From Microglena sp. YARC (Eukaryota > Chlorophyta > Chlorophyceae > Chlamydomonadales > Chlamydomonadaceae), in contig CM039464.1 in the NCBI GenBank assembly GCA_022414725.1, positions 31,243,109 through 31,307,108 of the forward strand: 64,000 nucleotides of DNA, in the 5' to 3' direction. This document shows positions 31,806 through 42,811 of this stretch, in pieces; the stretch's first letter is position 1; the number at the start of each line of letters is the position of its first letter. A model generated the notes under the pieces. The model saw only the letters and a list, made by a program, of their open reading frames with translations. It was not told where the DNA came from and did not search any database. The translations under genes and the position numbers were made by a program.

Positions 31806-32580
31806 CCTCTTTCCGCTCCTCTTTTCAGCTCCTCTTTCTTGGGTGCCTAGCATTAGTTCGCTCTCGGGTTCCGTACGTCACAGGACACCCTTTTGTATAG
31901 TTCTTTGGTTTGGCCCTTCATGCCCGCAGTTTTCGGGTTTGGGTTTGGGGTTTAGGATTACCAGTTTCCACCCTGGACACTAAACCCTCACCCCTCCCTT
32001 CTCCTTTTCGCCTCCCTTTCTCGCTGGCTGTGCTTAGATTGTTGGTTTCGTTTCTCTAGTAATAGCTCTAGTTTGTGGCTTCTGGTGTCCGGGCTGGGCA
32101 GGTTTACCAAGTGTGGTGGATTCTCTTGCCCTTAACATGTGTGCCTGCTTTCTGAGTCTTGCTAGATTGGTTTCTGGCCTCTCCGTTTTCGGCTGGCCTC
32201 CCCCTTTCCTTCATGGGGTGTCTATGGTTATCATCCTTGACACTCCGGTCCTTTTCTGCAAGTTGGCTGTGTCGGGTTGTCTTGTGCTTTCTTCCTTTGA
32301 GGGCATTATCGCTGCATATTAAGGTGCTCATAGCGCATGCCCTTGGGTGGTATTTAGTTCTTTTAGTTTGGCCTTCCTCTCTTGTGGTTGGTGGGCTTGG
32401 TGTTCTGGATTGCTTACTTTTGCATCCCTCCCCTTTCCGCTCTCCTTTACGCCTCTAGTTTGTTTCCTTTTTGGGGACTTGACCTAGTTTGTTTACAGGT
32501 TTGTGGGGGTGCCTTCAAAACCCTCGTGCTTCCGTGTTATAAAATTGGATGGTCTGCAGGCTGTGCTGCTGTCCAGTCTC

Positions 32581-32651
32581 GGCAGTGATTTGCCGAGTTT
32601 ATGTGACGAACCCTCTCTCTCAGAATCGGGAGAAGTTCGAGTCCCACTGCC
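32581..32651 (+). repeat. tRNA-like SINE head with 7-bp acceptor stem
   Basis: A 71-nt stretch whose ends ggcagtg and cactgcc pair perfectly, with a D-arm-like tttgc...gtgac region and box B agttcgagtccc. The SINE continues with ctcgggggcggtggtgtttc and ends gccattgtaatcttcttctt, a (CTT)n tail. The anticodon arm does not fold convincingly. Confidence 0.5.
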
Positions 32652-34109
32652 GGAAGACAGTGGGTTCGGAGTCCGTTCCCTCGGGGGCGGTGGTGTTTCC
32701 ACTGCCAGGATAAGTGCCCATTGTAATCTTCTTCTTCATTCCCTGGTGTTCGGAGTCCGTTCCCTCGGGGGCGGTGGTGTTTCCTCTGCCATAATATATA
32801 CAGGATAAGTGCCCATTGTAATCTTCTTCTTCTTCTTCTGGATTGCTTACTTTTGCATCCCTCCCCTTTCCGCTCTCCTTTACGCCTCTAGTGTGTTTCC
32901 TTTTTTGGGACTTGACCTAGTTTGTTTTCAGGTTTGTGGGGGTGCCTTCAAAACCCTCGTGCTTCCGTGTTATAAAATTGGATGGTCTGCAGGCTGTGCT
33001 GCTGTCCAGTCTCGGCAGTGATTTGCTGAGTTTATGTAACGAACCCCCTCTCTCTCTCCTGGTTAGTTCTTTTAGCTTGGCCTTCCTCTCTTGTGGTTGG
33101 TGGGCGTGGTGTTCTGGATTGCTTACTTTTGCATCCCTCCCCTTTCCGCTCTCCTTTACGCCTCTAGTGTGTTTCCTTTTTTGGGACTTGACCTAGTTTG
33201 TTTTCAGGTTTGTGGGGGTGCCTTCAAAACCCTCGTGCTTCCGTGTTATAAAATTTGATGGTCTGCAGGCTGTGCTGCTGTCCAGTCTCGGCAGTGATTT
33301 GCCGAGTTTATGTAACGAACCCTCTCTCATTCCCTCCTGTGGTTTCTCGAGTCCGACTTTAGGGCGGTGTTGTTTCACTGCCAGGACATGAGCCCCTTGT
33401 AATCTTTCTTTTTCCCTCCGCTTTTTTGTTACGCTCTGCTTTTTTTGTTAAGCTTTTTAATTTGCTTTTGCTTACGCTTTTTTGAGGTTACCTCCTGGAC
33501 CAGGTTCTGAGGTGTATGTTGCCTAAACCCTCCCTGTTATAAAACTGTCCAGGTGCCTTGGCGTTGTTCAGTCTCGGCATTCATTTTTGCTGAGTGTGTA
33601 GCAACATCCTCCTCAAATTCCCTCCTTTATTTCGACCTCTCTTTCGCTGTAGTCAAACTGTGCTTAGTTTGTTGGTTTTGTTTCTCTAGTTAAAGCTTTC
33701 GCTTTTGGCTTTTGGTAATCTGGTATACGGGCAGGGCTTTGTGTTGGCCGCAGAAAAAACCAGATGCTTATAGCCAACAGGTCTGCCCTATGTGGTGGAT
33801 TATTTCGCCCCTGTCATGTGTGCCTGCTTGCTTCCTGTTTCCGGACTCTCTTTTTTAGTCTTGACTGCCCTATCTCTTTACTGGGGCGCCTTTGATTATT
33901 GTCCTAGGCACTCAGGTCCTGGTTTGCAAGATGGTTTTGCTGGTTTTACCAGTGCTTTTTTCTGTAAGGCCATTATCGCTTCATATTAAGTTGCTCTTAG
34001 CGCATGCCATTGGAGTATTTAGTTTTTTCCTGCCCTCCTCTCTTGTGTTTGTTGGGCTTGCTTGGTGCTCTGGATTGCCTACCTTGGCATCCCACCCCTT
34101 TCCTCTCTC

Positions 34110-34310
34110 CTTTCTATTTTGGTCTCATAATTTTATTTTGAGACCTGAGTAAAAAGTTAGCAAAAAACAAATGAGGGCTGCCCCCCCCCCCCCCCCTAAA
34201 TGAGGTGCTCACACAAATCTGGAAAATGCTCAATAAAGTGTAAATATTCATGTCAGATACTCACATACCGGTTGTTGGAATAAATCGATCGGCTAACATT
34301 ACCTTTTCGC
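34110..34310 (+). repeat. Family G repeat, 3' part
   Basis: tctcataattttattttgag, gttagcaaaaaacaaatgag, C16 at 34181, then taaatgaggtgctcacacaa and an aataaatcgatcggc end; matches the 3' quarter of the copy at 12075-12935. Confidence 0.8.
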
Positions 34311-34388
34311 ATAGGATAATAACTCCTGGTCCACATGGGATTGTAATTTAATTAAACATCTCATTGACCACTTCTGGAATGCCAATAG

Positions 34389-34470
34389 TGACCTCGGTGG
34401 GGCTCGATTCCACAACCTCGAGATGTGGAACCTCACGCGCTGCCATTATGCCACAAAGCATGTCACGCAA
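34389..34470 (-). repeat. tRNA-Trp-like SINE head
   Basis: Most complete of the three copies. Minus strand: gtgacatgctttgtggcata, atggcagcgcgtgaggttcc, a loop ttccaca with CCA at the anticodon position, then gaatcgagccccaccgaggt. Terminal gtgac/gtcac pair. Likely a SINE head, possibly a decayed tRNA-Trp. Confidence 0.6.
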
Positions 34471-34987
34471 ATTACAGAAAATAAAAAATATTGACAGTCG
34501 GCAGGTTAGGGTTTAGCTCACGCCAAATGTGTGCCTGCTTGCTAAGTCTTGCTCGGATTGGTTTCTGGACTCTCTGTTCTTCGTCTGGACTCGCCCTTTT
34601 CTGCTCGGGTTGCCTATGGTTGCTCTTCTTGGCATCCAGGTCCTTTTCTGCTAGATGGTTGTGCTGGGTTGACTTGCGCTTTTTTCTGTTTTTTCTGAGG
34701 CATTATCGCTGCAAATTCAGGTGCTCATAGCGCGTGCCCTTGATTAGTCTTCAGCTCTTTTGCCTTTGCCCTCTTGTCTTGTGTTTGTTGGGCTTGGTGC
34801 TGGGGATTGCCTGCCTCGGCATCCCTCCCCTTCACGCTCCCCTTTACGCTCTTCTTTCCGCCTCAGGTTGTTTCCTTTTGTTGGACTTGACCTCGTTTGT
34901 TTTCAGGTTTGTGGGGTGTCTTAAAAACCCTCGTGCATCCGTGTTATAAAATTGGATGGTCCGCAGGCTGTGCTGCAGTCCAGTCTC

Positions 34988-35059
34988 GGCAGTGAATTGC
35001 TGAGTTTGTGTAACGAACCCTCTCTCTCGCTAAACGTGAGAAGTTCGATCCCCACTGCC
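34988..35059 (+). repeat. tRNA-like SINE head, second clear copy
   Basis: 72 nt, ends ggcagtg/cactgcc, D-stem ttgc/gtaa, box B agttcgatcccc. SINE body follows to about 35145. Further bodies at 32745-32835, 37013-37130 and a truncated one at 27470-27525. Confidence 0.5.
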
Positions 35060-35159
35060 GGAAGCAGTGGTCTTCGGAGTCCGTTCCCTCGGGGGCGGTG
35101 GTGTTTCCACTGCCAGGATAGGTGGCCATTGTAATCTTCTTCTTTGGGTTTAGGGTTTA

Positions 35160-35510
35160 CATTTCTTTGAGCATCTCCAATTTCTGTCTGCCCCTCTTTA
35201 CTCCGGAGTGGCCTCGCGCCAATTTCTGGAGGCTGCCGAAGAGGTACAGAGCCAAGCAGTACTTCTGGAGGAGCTTTATTCTTCGGTCGAGCTCCTCTGC
35301 CTCCAATTTCTGTCTGCCCCTTTACTCCGGAGTGGCCTCGCGCCAATTCCTGGAGGCTGCCGAAGAGGTACAGAGCCAAGCAGTACTTCTGGAGGAGCTT
35401 TATTCTTCGGTCGAGCTCCTCTGCCTCCTCTTTGAGCATCTCCAATTTCTGTCTGCCCCTCTACTCCGGAGTGGCCTCGCGCCAATTCCTGGAGGCCCTC
35501 GCCCCCTACG
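35160..35510. repeat. Tandem array of about 125-bp units
   Basis: Three units: catctccaatttctgtctgc, tccggagtggcctcgcgcca, gaggctgccgaagaggtaca. The frame is open on both strands; the minus strand reads a coiled-coil-like EEAEELDRRIKLLQKYCLAL, so the unit may derive from a retroelement coding region. Confidence 0.75.
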
Positions 35511-36609
35511 GACGCGAGGGCCGTGGAGCTCGTCCCTCGCTCTACGGTTTCTCCTTGCTGGAGGACTGCATGGGTACGTTCTGTCCTCTCTCCTTTTCCT
35601 TCCACCTTTTCTCAAGTCCAGCTATGCTCTGTTGTTCGTCTTGCCACCTCGATGGGACTCTTGCTTCCTGCCCTGGTTTCTGAGGATTTGGCACTTCTGC
35701 TAGGCAGTGCTCTATCTGCTAGGCAGTGATCTATCTACCTCTGGTTCTCGAGATTCTACGTGTCTTCTCGTGGATCCAGAGTTTCTCTTTGTTTCCCCTT
35801 GAACTGTCGTCTGCCGGGCCATGCCCTTTGGCCCCTTCTGGATATTTAGCTGGTCGTCTTTGGGCGGGCGACCAGGCTTACGGGCTGTACTTGATATCTG
35901 GGAGGAGGAGCCCAATACCGGATATCTGGCTGGAGTGATTACCTAAGGATTTCTGGATGGCTGCCCTTGGACCTGGCCGGTGACGATATCCTTTGGTGGA
36001 CATTGCAGCGCTGTGGATACTCAAGTTTGTAGAGTCTTTCTAGCAAGGCTGTGTGTTGACTGCATATAGCCAACAGGTCTGCCCTGTCAATGGGGGTGGG
36101 TTCCTTTATCTTAGATGTTTGTGTGTGCTTGCGGCGTCTTGTTGGCTTGGTTTTGTGGACTCTCTGCGTGTAGTTTGGATTCTCCCTTTACTCCTTGGGG
36201 TGTGTTTGGTTGTTCTCCTAGGCACTCTTGTCCTTATTTGCTAGAAGGTGGTGCGGGGTTGTTTAGCGCTTTTTTCTGTTAGGGGCATTATCGCTGCATA
36301 TTAAGGTGCTCATAGCGCGTGCCCTTGATTGGTCTTTTGCTCTTTTGGCTCAGCCCTCTTCTCTTGTGTTTGTTGGGCTTGGTGCTCTGGATTGCCTGCC
36401 TCAGCATCCCTCCCCTTCACGCTCCCCTTTCCGCTCTTCTTTCCGCCACTAGTTTGTTTCCTTTTTTGGGGACTTGACCTAGTTTGTTTTCAGGTTTGTG
36501 GGGGTGCCTTCAAAACCCTCGTGCTTTCGTGTTATAAAATTGGATGGTTGGCAGGCTGTGCTGCTGTCCAGTATCGGCAGTGATTTGCTGAGTTTATGTA
36601 ACTCTCTCT

Positions 36610-36960
36610 ACATTTAGTCGTTAAACTGACCTCCCTTATTTCTAAGGGACCCGTGTTCGACCCTCGCAGGGGGTCGAAACGGATGAGTCGCATTCCACAA
36701 TCGGGAGTTGGATCGCCTTACCTCGGAGGGCACTTAATCGCGTACGGATCTCAGAGTTGTGGACTGTGGACGCGGAGCAATAAATAATGTTATTACCCAC
36801 CGTGGATGAACACACTGCTTCTCGATTCGGGTCTCTACCCGGCGATGTAAAGATCCTTCACCTCTGTCCGGAACACCCTGCTTCAGCCAGTCGTTGAACC
36901 CATGGAAATACTGTTGGACTCAGGTATCAATACGCCAACATGGATGACTGTCATTACTTT
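36610..36960. other. Unassigned stretch
   Basis: Contains a tRNA-like box B (gtgttcgaccctcgcagg) near 36652 and no repeats I can match elsewhere in the window. No gene supported. Confidence 0.35.
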
Positions 36961-37639
36961 TGCCCAGTCTGGAGGGCGGTATGGTCCAGACCCCGTGGGG
37001 TAAAGCTCACGCCAATCGGGAGAAGTTCGATCCCCACTGCCGGAAGACAGTGGTGTTCGGAGTCCGTTCCCTCGGGGGCGGTGGTGTTTCCACTGCCAGG
37101 ATAAGTGGCCATTGTAATCTTCTTCTTCTACATTTTAGGGTTTCGGGTGTAGAGGGTTTTAACTTGGTCTGCCATGTGTGGTGGATTCTCTTGCCCCTTT
37201 CGTGTGTGCCTGCTTGCTGAGGTTGGTTTCTCGCTCCCCCTTTCCTTCATGGGGTGTATGGTTATCATCCTCAACACTCCGGACTTTTTCTGCAAGATGG
37301 TTGTGTTGGTTTGACTTGTGTTTTTTTCCTTTGAGGGCATTATCGCTGCATACAAAGGTGCTTATAGCGTGTGCCCTTGTTCATTCTTTAGCTCTTTGGG
37401 TTCAGACCTCCTCTCTTGTGTTTGCCGGGCTTGGTGTTCTGGTTTGCCTGTCTCGACATCCCTCCCTCTCACTCTCTCCTTTCCGCTCTTCTTTCCGCCT
37501 CTAGTTTGTTTCCTCTTCTGGACTGGCCTAGTTTGATTTTCAGGATTGTGCGTTTGCTTAAACTGCGGCCAACCACCAACACCTACTACATGTATAGCTG
37601 CTACAGCCTAACCAGCACCACAAAACTCTCAAGTCTCAA

Positions 37640-38215
37640 CGTGATATGTGGGGTGGAACATGTCACATGCATGGGGTGATGAAGACTAGTCGGAATGAAG
37701 CTGCACCTCCTATAGTTATAGCTGCTACAGCCTATCAAGCACCACAACAGGAGGTGACGGATTCCAGTCGGAAGGCAGCTGCACCGCCTACATATATAGC
37801 TGCTACAGCCTATCCAGCACCACAACAGTCTCAACGTGGTCAGCGTGGGGGGACATGTCACATGGGGTGACGGATTCCAGTCGGAAGGCAGCTGCACCTC
37901 CTACAGTCATAGCTGCAACAGCCTATCCAGCACCATAACAGGGGGTGACAGATTCCAGTCGGAAGGCAGCTGCACCTCCTACAGTCATAGCTGCTACAGC
38001 CTATCCAGCACCACAACAGGGGGTGACGGATTCCAGTTGGAAGGCAGCTGCACCGCCTACATATATAGCTGTTACAGCCTGACCAGCACCACAACAGTCT
38101 CAACGTGATCTGTGTGGGGGAACATGTCACATGGGGTGACGGATTCCAGTCGTTATGCAGCTGCACCTCCTACATATATAGCTGCTACAGCCTATCCAGC
38201 ACCACAACAGTCTCA
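37640..38215 (-). repeat. Downstream copies of the methyltransferase last exon end
   Basis: About five units of 90-120 bp that repeat the 3' end of the last exon, on the minus strand with variants of [20 protein letters not shown] and a stop codon. Plus-strand words: catgtcacatggggtgacgg, gctacagcctatccagcacc. They lie directly after the true stop. Confidence 0.88.
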
Positions 38216-38220
38216 ACCTG

Positions 38221-38401
38221 CTACAGCCTAACCAGCACCGCGACCGTCTCAACGTGATCTGTGTGGGGGAACATGTCACATGGGGTGACGGATTCCAATC
38301 GAAAGATAGCAGCACCTACTGGGTCTGAACTAGTAGTCTGGCCACACAACATCCCGAGATCCCGGGCTTGGGTAGCAGGGTTGCAGCTGGCGTACACCAC
38401 C
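38221..38401 (-). CDS. Methyltransferase exon 11 (catalytic Cys, stop)
   Basis: 181 nt. [20 protein letters not shown] holds the nucleophilic Cys; the end reads [20 protein letters not shown] and TAG. Acceptor accgcag. Confidence 0.95.
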
Positions 38402-40021
38402 CTGCGGTCAGTAAAAATATTGTTTAGGGGTCAGTTCATCAATGCTTTTTCATTTTAGCCCTTCCTGTCACGGTTGGGCAAGTCCCTTGAGCCTATTTGG
38501 CCTACCCCTGGACTGTAACATACATTTAAGTTGCAAACAAGATCAGGCAGTGCAACAGAATGCAAAAAGCAGGTATGCGCACAAGGTGCTCGTATCAATG
38601 TGGCCTGGCTGTGTTGTCTGCAGGCATTGGGTAATGGTTCACCAACAGACAACGGCGTAGGGTAATGCCCCACGGCGTAGGGTAATGCCTCACACGTCCT
38701 AGGGTGACTGCCGACCCCTGGACTGTAACATACATACACAAACACCACCCTGCGGCAAAGGGCGACAAGAAGAGGCACGTAGTGGGATACAAGGTTGTTC
38801 AAATCTTTACATCTCATGCCTCTATCGTCGGTTTTTGACGGTCCACTACGTTGGAAATGTAGATTTTGGCTCATGAAACGTAGATTTTGAGAATGGCTAC
38901 TTCTCAAAACTTAGCTTTTGAAGTTTTGGTTAGTAAGTTAATAAGTAAGTTGGTAATTTAGTAAGTAAGTAAGTTAGTTAGTTAGTTAGGAGCTTAAAGG
39001 CAAGTTTATATGCGGCAAGTGGCACGGGATCAAGCTCACAGGTGTTACACTGGTCAGGGGTTGGTCTGTGGTGCTAGTGTGATTGGTTGTGGGCTAGCAA
39101 CTCTGCTGGCCTAAGGGTACCTAATTGTTTTGTCGCGAGTAGGAGTAACTCCTCCAATCAGATCTATTTCTTTTAGTGTTGGGCTAGCATAGGGAGACAC
39201 ACCCTTTGAGACGAAAATACTCCTTGAAAAAGAAAGAAAAAAGCTGAACATCACAGCATGATAAAACATGTGAGCGGTTCAGCAGCACCTATAAACGTGA
39301 CATTAAAATATGTAAAATATGTAAAACATTATGCACAAATATATTAATATGTCCAAATGAAAACCTCGCTGGAACTCAAGTCCTCCATCGTTTGCCTCTT
39401 ATGATTACTTGGGGACCAGTTCATCACTAGTGGTAGTTTGATTCACTAGGGCAGTACAGGGGTGCTGCCCCCTAGCAGTACACATGCACACAATTACTTG
39501 GGGACTAGTTCATCACTAGTGGTAGTTTCAATTACCCCCTTCGATTAATCTATATGTGTCCTTCAGATTGAGCAAGTCCCTTTAATCTAGCAGGCTACCG
39601 CTGAACTAGCCCGTTTCAACGAATGGCTCAATGGTAGAGCTCATTGAAACAAGGTACGGGGTTCGAATCCCTAAGGGTGCGCTTTAGTGGTCGCGGTCGC
39701 TGTCGACTGCCATGGTAGCTTTGTCCAGGTAAAGTAGCAGCCCGTTATCTACCGCTGTAAGACGGGGCTCCCTGAATACCACGCCACACCAGGCGTTATC
39801 ATTATTTCATCGCTGAACTGTAACATACAAACCTACATGAACTCTGGGCCCCCGACGTTAAAAAAATGACAGTTCAGTTGACCAGTGCTTGTTTTGTTTA
39901 CAGCCCTTCCCAATATTGAGGTTGGGCAAGGCTATTAGCCTATTTGGCTACCCCTCCACCGGCTGTCGGCTGTTAGGGACAGAGACGGAAAGGAAGTGAT
40001 ATCAGTCAGAAAGGATAACAG

Positions 40022-40071
<50 letters not shown>

Positions 40072-42758
40072 ACACACACACAGGAGAATTACATAATATT
40101 AGTCGGACGAGCCGCCTCACCAGAAATTCGAATTTATTTGAAAAACTAATATGATTGTGACACTACAATAATATTAGTTAATATTAGTTTTTCAAACACT
40201 AATATTAGTTGCCGTTCCCTACTTAGTATGCATCATCTCAGAGGATTGATTAGGGTCCAGGGTCAAGGATACACTAGATACGGGATTAGGGAACCGGGAA
40301 GAGGACAGTAGGCAGAATGACAGCTATCGCTGACACCGGCTAGACTACAAAAAACACACACCTGCGAGCCCCGCAGCCGATCAAGTAGTCCACCACTCCT
40401 TTAGACAGTCCAGCCCTGCAAGATCACCAGGAAAATATGTCAAGATAAGGTAAAAGTTCATCTAGTGGTTCTTTAAGCCCCTCCTGGTAACATTACATTC
40501 CTTTGTCATCGACAGGCTATTGTTGGCCCAAGGAAAGCCCGTTCCACAACATTCCTTTGTCATCGACAGGCTATTGTTGGCCCAAGGAAAGCCCGTTCCA
40601 CAACATTCCTTTGTCATCGACAGGCTATTGTTGGCCCAAGAAAAGCCCGTTCCACAACATCCGGGAGGGGTCTTCCAACAAATCCTCAAAACAAGAAAGG
40701 CAACCTAGAGTTGATCTTGATTGCTCGAGGTTGGGCGATTCCCTTCAGCCCATTTGGCTATCCCTAGACTGGGATATACATACAGTTGATATACAAAACA
40801 TATATATATATATATATATGAGATGTGATTTGCAAAAAATATATACATATGATGCTATACATTATATGTGATTTACGTATGATGTGATATGTTATATGTG
40901 ATATATTATATGTGATATATCATATGTGATATATTATAAAATTGCGGTTTGGGGCAAAACAATTTGCACACGCTTGTTTTGCTCTTTATTCACCATTTTG
41001 TTTTTTTATGAGTGACGGTTTTATAAAATATTGTTTTCCCCAGGAGGAGCCCAGGTCTCAAATTTTTCAGTCATGCCGATCGATTGTTTCTGAGAACAGG
41101 GCTGTAATCGCATGTATTATGGTAATATTTAAAGTTACTTTTCAGGTCATTCTGACCACCTCATTTTGGGGGGGGGGGGGGGGGGGGGGGAGGGGGGGGT
41201 CAGCCCTCATTTTGTTTTTGCTAACTTTTTACTCGGAACTCTAAATGACATTCTGAGACCACCCTTAAGTAGGCCTTGGTAAGGGTAGTCTATTGGCACC
41301 ACTTTGGACCTCGTGCAATAAGTATTTAGCCCCCCCCCCCCAAAAAAAACCTTAGCCCAGCCCAGAGTGTGAGGGTGAATGTGTGGGTGAATGGCTGGGT
41401 ATGTGTTGATAATATGGGTGAGAGAATGGGTGGGTAATATGGTTAGTCTATTGGCACCACTTTTGACCTCGTGCAATAAGTATTTACCCCCCCCCACACC
41501 CCAACCCCCAGCCCAGCCCAGAGTACGAGTAGGTGAATGGCTGGATATGGGTTGATAATATGGGTGGGTGAATGGGTAGGTAATATGGGTGAGTATGGGT
41601 GGGTGAACGGGTGAGTGGTGTGGGTGTGGGGGGGTATGTCCCCAGCCCCCCCTCCTCCCAACCCAACCCAACCCAACCCAGAGGGGGTGCAGAACTGATT
41701 TTTTTACTATCACACAATTCTTATGTTGGAATTACGAGAATGCTATTATAAATATCTAAGTTTTTCAAAAAGGGGTTATTTCTATTTAGGGGGGGGGGGG
41801 GGGGGGGGGTCAGCCCTCCCCAGGGTTTTTAGGCTTGGTGTGACCTATCTTTTTTTTCTCCTCCCGTTTCCCCAGGTATTTTCGTACTTTGTATCGCAAT
41901 GTATTTGTTGGCCAAACATCATTTCCTTAGCGCTACATGTCATAGAATTCCAAATGAAATCCGACTGTGCAATAAAAAAGAGATTTGGAGTTTTTTTGTT
42001 GAGCCAATTTTTTGGGAACCGATTTAGTTGTCTCGAGGACACATTTCAAACACCAAAATCGAAAAACTTCGTTTTCAATTTTGATATTCTTTCGGGTATG
42101 ATGTGATGTTATATTATATGTGTAATGTGTGAATACGACCAAGATTAACAATTGATGGTAGAATAATGCTAGCAAACAGTTTCTACAAGCAATATACCAA
42201 ACCACTGCACATGTTAGAGGTCTACGTCACCCTTTTATGTGTGAAGGGTTTGGGTGCACTCCGGGTGTGAAGGGTTTGGGTGCATTCCGGGTCGTTAGGG
42301 GTCTACATCACCCTGTTATAAGGATGCATTCCAGGTGTGAAGGGTGCCAAAGGGGCGCAGAAAAGGGTGCCAAAATCCCCCTTACAAATTGAAGTGCGCA
42401 GGATAGGAGTGGCCAAATAAGCTTGACTGTATGAAGAGATGGGATGAAGTATATTTTCATGAGAATGCTAAATGTTTATGTTTCTGCAGAAGACGAAAAA
42501 AAGGCTGAGGCAATACAACCAAGTTAAAGCTTAAGTCCAAATAAGCTTGAAGGTACTTTCTTATGAGTTCTTATGTTGTTGCAGTCCAGGGGTAGCCAAA
42601 TAGGCTAAAGGAACCTGCTCAACCATGATGTCAGGAGGGGCTAAAACGGAGAAATGCTGATGAATTGAAACCCAAACACTCGTTTTTTTGACAGAGGCCC
42701 TGAGTTTGTGCTACAGTGAACCCTGAAGCAGACGCTAAGCTTGAGCCTATGCTACGAA

Positions 42759-42811
<53 letters not shown>

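Larger units (their letters stand above)
32100..37560 (+). repeat. Block of about seven 0.3-0.55-kb related repeats
   Basis: Units near 32100-32620, 32840-33060, 33060-33330, 33640-34130, 34500-35030, 36050-36600 and 37150-37560 share ggcattatcgctgcatatta, gtgctcatagcgcatgccct, tgggcttggtgttctggatt and gggtgccttcaaaaccctcg. Several end in the tRNA-like SINE described separately. Their Leu/Ser/Cys-rich frames are interrupted and I do not call a protein. Probably accumulated copies of one retroposon. Confidence 0.75.

Noticed and set aside
18750..34470. Functional tRNA genes for Trp
   Set aside because: Copies have mismatched acceptor arms or miss the anticodon arm, and lie in repeats; better explained as SINE heads.
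35122..35703. 193-codon plus frame and 174-codon minus frame
   Set aside because: Both run over a 125-bp tandem array and SINE sequence; at most a retroelement remnant.
41933..42205. 90-codon minus frame between methyltransferase exons 9 and 10
   Set aside because: No family motif; the gene is complete without it.
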